Source: Mimachlamys varia (Eukaryota > Mollusca > Bivalvia > Pectinida > Pectinidae). Taken from it: DNA of 64,000 nucleotides. Of the stretch, positions 58,140 through 64,000 are shown piece after piece; position 1 is the stretch's first letter, and each line of letters opens with the position of its first letter. Position numbers and translations under genes: made by a program. The stretch lies in the NCBI GenBank assembly GCA_947623455.1, contig OX392538.1:30875001-30939000 (forward strand), written 5' to 3'. The notes below the pieces were generated by a model. It was not told where the DNA came from, did not search any database, and saw nothing but the letters and a program-made list of their open reading frames with translations.

Positions 58140-59240
58140 GCCGGTTGACAACATATTTATAAATGAGTTTGGAGGAAATACCTATTCAACTAATTACTGA
58201 AAATCCTATTGGAACTAAATGTGCTCCACTTTTAGCTGATTTTTGTCTTGTTTGCAAAAACAAATGGATTTTGTCAAGGAGAATATCAGGACAGAGAACA
58301 ACAAACTTGCCACATCATTTAGTTAAATTTTTTGTATATCAACGTTATTTCGTCCTAAATAACAGCAAATAATGATCATGTTGATAGTATATACCCTTCT
58401 TAACTTGGAATTAAGGACATAGCAAACGCTTCTAATTAAGCTGCGTATATATACTTTGGTTATACTTAAACTATTTAAACTATGACACGGACAACTATAC
58501 GATTAACTTAAAATATTTATTTCCTGGTCGTTAACTTTTACTTTATTGGTAATCATTTCCTTGCTTCTCCAATATATGGTGTTTACAGGTTGGGTAAAAC
58601 TATGAGCAATGTTTATATGGCCATTGTCCTGATCTCATTCAGAAACATTTGTATCGTTGAATGAAAATGAAGGATGTTTAAGAAAATTCTCATTAGTATG
58701 TCAACTCGTTGTGATTGAACATGATGCCTCGGCTCTCACATTGAATACATTACGGTAACTTGGATGCGATCGAGATTAAAAGGGCTGGTGTCGTTGAGGA
58801 AGTAGAGGACGCTTACTTTTCCGGAACACCTGATATTATTCTCGGATTGATTCTAGTTACAAAGGGTCCCGATGAGAAAAAAAATATAATCAGAATACAT
58901 GATACACTTATTTTAAAATAACCGAGCCAGAACTAGTGTTTGCTCAGACAGTTAGTTAGTGATTATTTGAATTTTCAGATCGCGAACTGTCCATTTCTTG
59001 ATAGTAAATTAACTGCTTCTACAGCCTATGGTGTTTACATGTCGCAGTTGATTCGATATTCTAGGTCTTGCTCTAAATATCGGGATCTTTGTGATTGATG
59101 TCGACTACGGACAAACAAACTAACAACACAAGGATTCGAGAGATGCAGGTTGATCAGAACTATGGGCAAATTTTAGGGTCGTTATTTTTGTCTCATTGAG
59201 AACTATTCTGTATCTCTAAGTGATATGAAGATGGACGTTT
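58140..59240 (+). pseudogene. Decayed reverse-transcriptase element(s) in locus B intron 2
   Basis: 58163-58280 reads PIQLITENPIGTKCAPLLAD, an RT motif better preserved than at 40 kb. 58970-59240 reads the C-terminal LIRYSRSCSKYRDL-type stretch with stops. A family 3' end at 58785-58860 lies between, so at least two copies are nested or tandem. The strand is antisense to locus B. Confidence 0.7.
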
Positions 59241-59327
59241 TTGAGTATGCTCATTAGTGTGTTTACTTGAGATTGGACAATAATACTCGGTTCTCATTTT
59301 GAGAACTTGATGTTTACTTGGATTTAC

Positions 59328-59505
59328 AAGGCGGGTGTCGTCGATGAAGCAGAAGACGCCTACTCTTCCGGAAACCCTGGTCGTATTATATTGTACTTTT
59401 ACAAGAGTCCCCATGTAAATATTTCCTTTGTTCATAGTTTGTCTAATCGATTTGGAGTTTGGATTATGATTTTGTTAACGCTTCGGTATTCTCTTATTTA
59501 TCCTT
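59328..59505 (+). mobile_element. RT retroelement 3' end
   Basis: GTCGATGAAGCAGAAGACGC, CTTCCGGAAACCCTGG, CATGTAAATATTTCCTTTG, CTAATCGATTTGGAGTTTGG and TTGTTAACGCTTCGGTATTC. It directly follows the coding relic ending at about 59240. Confidence 0.8.
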
Positions 59506-60544
59506 AGTATCTGCTGTCTTTAAGATACAATGTAGTTCCTATATAAGAACAAAATGTGGATATATTCGGCCCGCTAAGAGAGAGTTATAGCTTCTCACGC
59601 CGGCTTCGTCTACCTGTGCTCGTAGTTTGCACCAAGGTCATTTTCAATATATACTCATGAGTAGGAAGGCACGCGCCTGTCTATTTGATTGGACTCATTT
59701 GCATTTAACTGACTAATCACTTGATTGATACCTTGTCGTTGAGGGTAACAATGGAGTGATACTTCAGTCACTCATTATTTTTATGTGCATAACACGACGA
59801 AAGTAAACTACTCTTGTCATCCAGAAAGGTGGCAAAATATAAGAATTAAAGAGTTTCCCGCAAAAGTATTAAGTATTTCATGTTTCACATACAACAATCA
59901 CATACAAGATAGGAACGTAACACACACATATCCTGCATCTTTTAATTTTTTTTTTCAATTTCATCAGGATGACGTAACACAGTGAATGATGACGTCACAC
60001 ATCTTGGCTCCTTCCGCTGCATAGACTTGCACAAGTGCATTATTTTAGAAATAACCCTTAAATACCAAAATCAGTCTGAATATAAATATAAGGATTAAAT
60101 CCTCCTGTTTTGCTGAGGGTTGTGGGGGGTATAAAGCAGTTAATTAAATTTGTCTCAAGACCAACAGAACACGTTTCAATCATGAAATAAACGTCATTCC
60201 CTCAAAGTGGGAACCAAGTCATCATTCACAATTTCAACAAGGAAGCACTTATAAAGAGAATATTTAGCAACGTTCACATTTATATATCAATGAGACAAAG
60301 ATGGCGAACATTTTCTCCATATTCTGCATAAAACTGCATTCATCGAATCCTTGTGTGGGAATTTCGTTTGTCAACAGTCTACGTCTATCACGAAAATCTC
60401 ATTTGAGTAGTGGCACGGTAGATAATATACACATTTTAGTAGTGTATGATTTTAAAATTATGCAGAATTAGTTTAAGTTTACTCCTAAATTCATATATTA
60501 CAGTGGTTTTACGCACCTGACCCGTTTGCTTCTACATTTGCTAG

Positions 60545-60680
60545 CATCACTGAAGAGTCCTAGTAGGACGAAACCGCTGTATGGTCAGTTTAATTCATTT
60601 TTCCGGCATACTGTATCTATTACTATTTAAAAGGTTCAGCATATGTGTGTGTTACGTCATCTTTAATGTGTGTGTTACGT
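60545..60680 (-). mobile_element. GTCCTAGGAGGAC repeat next to a splice donor
   Basis: Reverse-complement copy (CACTGAAGAGTCCTAGTAGG, CGGCATACTGTATCTATTAC). On the - strand its 5' end has been expanded into the 23-bp repeat that abuts the locus B CTLD exon donor. Confidence 0.8.
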
Positions 60681-60784
60681 CATCTTTAATGTGTGTGTTA
60701 CGTCATCTTTAATGTGTGTTTTACGTCATCTTTAATGTGTGTGTTACGTCATCTTTAATGTGTGATTTACGTCATCTTTAACCT
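60643..60784 (-). repeat. 23-bp minisatellite abutting a splice donor
   Basis: Six copies of GTGTGTGTTACGTCATCTTT then AAT. On the - strand each reads TAAAGATGACGTAACACACA and contains TGACGTAA, an ATF/CREB-like word. The first copy starts within the donor context GTAGGTTAAAGATGACGTAA, immediately after the locus B exon. Confidence 0.9.
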
Positions 60785-60786
60785 AC

Positions 60787-60966
60787 TGTTTGTGTAGAAC
60801 GCCCTCAGAACGACCTCTACAGCCGACAGTTTTTCCACTGTATTCATCCAGATAAGGTGTCCGTTGTAACGTTGACATTGGTCAGCTGCTTCGTACTTGG
60901 TTTTAAGATCCGTTTTCAACGAAAAACAGATATTAGTGGCAGTGTCGTGAACGCAGGTATGGTCAT
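60787..60966 (-). CDS. Locus B: N-terminal CTLD exon
   Basis: A 180-bp phase 1-1 exon. On the - strand the acceptor CTTCATTTTTCAG precedes it and the donor GTAGGT follows. It encodes DHTCVHDTATNICFSLKTD, then KYEAADQCQRYNGHLIWM and a helix ending VVLRAFYTN. The C-x8-C hairpin pair and the helix-1 Cys (AADQC...NGHLI) are intact, as in locus A and unlike locus C. The sequence is closer to a canonical CTLD than the other two copies (Q.C....GHL). The donor lies directly against a 23-bp minisatellite. Confidence 0.87.
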
Positions 60967-61069
60967 CTGAAAAATGAAGCAACAGAATTGAAGATAATAA
61001 TATATGTGCATGTGTAACAATATGTTTTGAGATTCAAGTTCTTGATATTTTTTATTTTAAAAAACATTG

Positions 61070-61248
61070 GAGAATGCCAAGGCGTCAACAAAACCCGAAA
61101 ACGATCGCAAAATACATAAAACAATTGGCAAAATATAAAATGAGAAAATATTTACACGGAGACTATTGTTAAAGAGCAACGTACAAGACAATAAGATCAG
61201 GTGGTCCGGAAGAGTAAGCGTCTTCTGCTTCATTGACAATGCCCGATC
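61070..61248 (-). mobile_element. RT retroelement 3' end, sense in locus B intron 1
   Basis: GAGAATGCCAAGGCGTCAAC, ACGGAGACTATTGTTAAAG and GTCCGGAAGAGTAAGCGTCT, GCTTCATTGAC read as the family 3' end on the - strand. It lies about 100 bp upstream of the locus B CTLD exon. Confidence 0.78.
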
Positions 61249-61259
61249 ATAGGTCCCAA

Positions 61260-62604
61260 CATCGATTTTGTTTCAGCAGCGCTACACACATTCTGGTAGT
61301 TTATATTTGACATCAATTCTAGAACGGCATCTACTTTCAGGACTCACACGACTAAATCAGCCTGTCACGAGTGTTTTATACGTTTGTAGTCTCTACTGAA
61401 AATTTGTTCCGGCTAAGTACATTGATTCTGAGTAATTTAAATAGGTAATTGTTTACCTATTCTTCATTGAATGGAATATAGTATCTTTTGGTATATTTTA
61501 ATATGTGATGGCGGATTGATATGGCGTCAAAAGTCAGAGGGTGTTCCCGTCCAATTTCACTGGTTTGACATGTAAATTTGCGGTTGTCCGTATCTGTGAA
61601 TCTAGGCAGTTATCGCAAGTGTTGAACTTCAAAGTTGTTAGCTCGAAAGCTTAGTAATAACATATAGTAAATTATTTAGCTGTGCAAGTCTATTGAGGTG
61701 TATGGAGAGTACGTTAGTCGAATCAAGTGACAAAATGTTAGAGAAAAACATAGCTGAATCGTGTTATTTCAATATATAATTGTACAACAAATGAGTATAC
61801 ATACAATTTAGCATAGCAGAAATGAGACATTTTACTGTGCAATATGACAACTTAACGTTTGTAATCAGTATTTGTTTTCATATTGCTATACATACCATAT
61901 CATAGATCATGTTTAGACACATTGTCTGTACTTTTCTCAAATAGCTTGTCATTAGAAACTGACATTGACTGTGATCTCATGTATATTATTCTGTGCGTAT
62001 ATTGTATCGTGTAATATCAGAACTCACACTTAGCATTTTAAGGTTACAATGTTCATTAAGAATAGGATGTAAATTTTAAAACAGATGATAAATGAGTGAA
62101 AACAACATAACAAAGAATAGTACTTTGTATACATGAACATTCATTTCACCTGAAAACATTGACGAAAATTGGCTTTGTATAACACCATTAGCCTGATCAC
62201 ATGGTACAGGTACTCTAATGTCATTGTACATAAATTAATGACGTAGCTTATGGCACACCTTTTTCTCGTCTGCCGTTAGAAGTACGTCGATGTAGATTTT
62301 CAGTGCCTTATGATTAAGGTGGGATGACAATGTTTGCTTTTTTGTTACCTATCAGTAATAAGGCTAATATTTTGCAGAACGATACCTTAAGGCCATCAAC
62401 AGGTGCTTGCAGTGATATTATATTTTGTATTGTATATATGTACTATATTGCCTTGGATTATTGTGGAAAAAAAGAAAGATTTTTTTTTCACAAGGAACAC
62501 TGACCATCAAAACGGTCCATATATCCCAACCCACGGATAGTTTTTCTAATCATATAGCAATTTTCGACGTATCGTTCCATTTAATTTTCGGTTTCGCGAC
62601 CTCT
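61260..62604. other. Locus B intron 1, no gene seen
   Basis: AT-rich, without a recognised repeat or extra exon on either strand. Confidence 0.5.
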
Positions 62605-62883
62605 AAAGGCACAATATACATAACTTTCGCGGTTACCGGTACAGCAGCAGTTGAAACTCGGTATTTTAAACACGCGTCATTTTTTAAATATCTTCTAACT
62701 TCGGCTTATTGTTGGGCCCCACCTGACTTCATTTTTAATTCTTTGAATTTTTCTATAAGGAGTTTCTTGTTAGTTACAGTTCAGGTTTACTTCGTTTTAG
62801 GCTTATTTTTGAATGATTATCAATTGTTTTTTTTGTGGAAATTTTCAGAATCACGAAAAAATCCTGAAGTATATTGGACCTTT
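62605..62883. mobile_element. TTAA MITE, second copy (diverged)
   Basis: Relative to 5722-6104 it is inverted and shorter. Shared blocks include AAGGC(A/C)CAATATAC(A/G)TAACTTTCG at one end, CAGCAGTTGAAACTCGGTAT, AAACACGCG, TTCGTTTTAGGCTTATTTTT and TATATTGGACCTTT at the other end. One flank is TTAA and the other CTAA. About 100 bp of the first copy's right side is missing. The 154-codon frame running over it is not a gene. Confidence 0.75.
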
Positions 62884-63097
62884 AAATGAGCCTAATCGTA
62901 TTTCGTTTCAATTCGTAAAGTTGAACAAAAGAAAGTGCCTGTTTTGCGACGCCAGCGGATTGTCCTATTGACGCACCAAGGGCGATAACCTCAAAGAGGT
63001 CTTCCGAGTGGTCGTTTTGAAGGTCAGTGTTCCTCGTGTCTAAAACAATCGCGATTTTTTCAGGGGGTAGCGGCGGGCATTTTTGGAAGCTAGGCAA

Positions 63098-63152
63098 AGG
63101 TGTTCCAGAAGAATAAGCGTCTTCTGCTCCATGGACGACACCCGCCATGATA
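63098..63152 (-). mobile_element. RT retroelement 3' end fragment
   Basis: AGGTGTTCCAGAAGAATAAG, CGTCTTCTGCTCCATGGACG, ACACCCGCC is the reverse complement of the 5' part of the module. It lies in intron 1 of locus B. Confidence 0.75.
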
Positions 63153-63313
63153 ACCTTGGTCATACTCGACGTATATTTAACAGAACTATGCGGATCATTC
63201 ATGTAGGCAAATTATTGATACAGAATATAATTCCACTGGACCAAGATATAATAGCGAATGTGTTGTAGTAACGACGCAGAAGACAAAAGAGGGGCATCTG
63301 TAGAAATACATAC

Positions 63314-63577
63314 TTGGTGGATGTATCCAATGATACACCTCCCTTCCAGGGTCCGACGTAAATGGGTCTCCGGTCGTTTTTCTTCTACAGTATCCTGTAC
63401 AGCTTTTTGTTGTGGGGTTAAAGGTCAATGTTCCACAGCAAGCTTCTCCAGAACATCTCATTCCACAGTCAAGACGTCCACGACTCGTGTAATCGAACAT
63501 AGGATTACCAAACAGCCTTCCTGTGAGGCCATTGTTACGTACCCATGATGTAGAGGGAAGGGCCGCATAGGATAGAG
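63314..63577 (-). CDS. Locus B: PAN/Apple-domain exon
   Basis: A 264-bp exon, phase 1-1, donor GTATGT, acceptor TCGTAATTTTAG. It encodes SWVRNNGLTGRLFGNPMF, GRLDCGMRCSGEACCG, TLTFNPTTKSCTGYC and FTSDPGREVYHWIHPP, the same PAN Cys pattern and exact length as locus A. Upstream, the frame is open from an ATG at 63596-63594 (MLFVILALSYAALPS), which looks like a signal peptide. Two readings compete: translation starts there, or it is intron sequence and the true signal exon is further upstream. The homologous intron ends at loci A and C carry in-frame stops, which favours splicing. Confidence 0.85.
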
Positions 63578-63905
63578 CTAAAATTACGAAAAGCATTAAC
63601 TTATTCTCATGTTTTTATAAACCGCCTACACACCTTCTTTATAATTCATTCACCTGGGATAAACTGCAAAATACATTTTTTCCCTGAAAAAACATAACTT
63701 TTAAAGCGAAACCAGTTAGATGAATGGAATGGCAAATGCCGCGCCAAGAAAATTGCAGTAAACGACTTGACCAATTGATACGTGGCGCTTTTGTAATGTT
63801 TTACAATTAAAACACAAAACATCTATCATGCACATTCAATGTACGAAAACAGCTTTGAATCAATATATGACCATAACAACGAAAGTCCTTACTCACGAAG
63901 AATAG

Positions 63906-64000
63906 CATGACTGAAGAGTCCTAGAGGACAAAAAAGCTGTGAGATGTAATTTAATTCAGTTTAAGGCATACTGTATACATTACTAAATTTGGAAGGTGCA
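63906..64000 (-). mobile_element. GTCCTAGGAGGAC repeat, cut by window edge
   Basis: ACTGAAGAGTCCTAGAGGAC, then GCTGTGAGATGTAATTTAAT and GGCATACTGTATACATTACT match the family in reverse complement. It is upstream of the locus B PAN exon, in the same relative orientation as the copy at 27119-27252 upstream of locus A. Confidence 0.75.

Larger units (their letters stand above)
56832..63577 (-). other. Locus B: PAN-CTLD gene model
   Basis: Exons of 264, 180 and 212 bp on the - strand join in phase 1 into an open PAN plus CTLD frame of 218 residues. Introns of 2.3 and 3.7 kb contain a TGACGTAA minisatellite, retroelement relics in both orientations and two foldbacks. It is the most intact member: all CTLD cysteines are present and no stop is seen. 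The loss of EPN (EPS) makes classical Ca2+-dependent mannose binding uncertain. It converges on locus A across the segmental duplication. Confidence 0.82.

Noticed and set aside
62425..62889. 154-codon ORF, the longest in the window.
   Set aside because: More than half of it lies over the TTAA MITE copy (62605-62883), whose other copy has no such frame.
63910..63930. Small first exon ATGCTATTCTTC followed by GTGAGT on the - strand as a start for locus B.
   Set aside because: It lies at the edge of a dispersed repeat and its splice phase would be 0, whereas the PAN exon acceptor is phase 1.

Overview
The window is animal nuclear DNA, most likely from a marine mollusc and probably a bivalve. 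It is AT-rich, its genes are split into short exons by AG/GT introns, and it is packed with SINEs, foldback elements, decayed reverse-transcriptase elements, minisatellites and a satellite carried inside a mobile element. Several repeat types (tRNA-headed SINE with an ACGTTAAA-like tail; tandem TGACCTTGAATGAAGGTCA units inside an element ending in a TTCG hairpin) resemble repeats I associate with bivalves. The species cannot be fixed from the sequence alone. There is no bacterial operon, CRISPR array or free-standing tRNA/rRNA gene.

The only convincing host genes are three paralogous loci of one family, each a PAN/Apple-type exon followed by a C-type lectin-like domain (CTLD) split over two exons. 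All internal junctions are phase 1 and exon sizes are nearly constant (264-267, 177-183 and 212 bp). Locus A (+): 27330-27593, 30884-31066, 33851-34062. Locus B (-): 63577-63314, 60966-60787, 57043-56832. Locus C (-): 24209-23943 and 11302-11126; its last exon (9678-9889) now lies on the opposite strand with a lost splice acceptor and a premature stop. C and A are head to head, and A and B face each other. The upstream signal-peptide exon was not identified for A or C. The products would be small secreted lectin-like proteins, possibly in recognition or immunity; that role is inference from the domains.

Layout: 1-487 tandem copies of a tRNA-SINE head plus a SINE body; 649-905 and 3395-3555 foldbacks; 4285-5150 mobile-element fragments; 5252-7487 a TIR element with a nested TTAA-flanked MITE; 7660-10322 a 43-bp minisatellite that flips orientation and encloses the broken CTLD exon; 11126-11302 a CTLD exon; 11316-19620 a mobile element swollen by about 49 copies of a 145-bp satellite with higher-order structure; 20746-22460 a decayed transposon-like SWIM protein; 23943-34062 locus C 5' part and locus A with intronic repeats; 37130-54925 a two-and-a-bit-copy tandem segmental duplication of about 8 kb containing a decayed reverse transcriptase; 56832-63577 locus B; 62605-62883 a second copy of the TTAA MITE.

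The most striking observation is that a single inversion of about 9.0-10.32 kb, with its left end inside the 43-bp array, would make every minisatellite block point the same way and also put the broken CTLD exon back on the strand and in the order expected for locus C.
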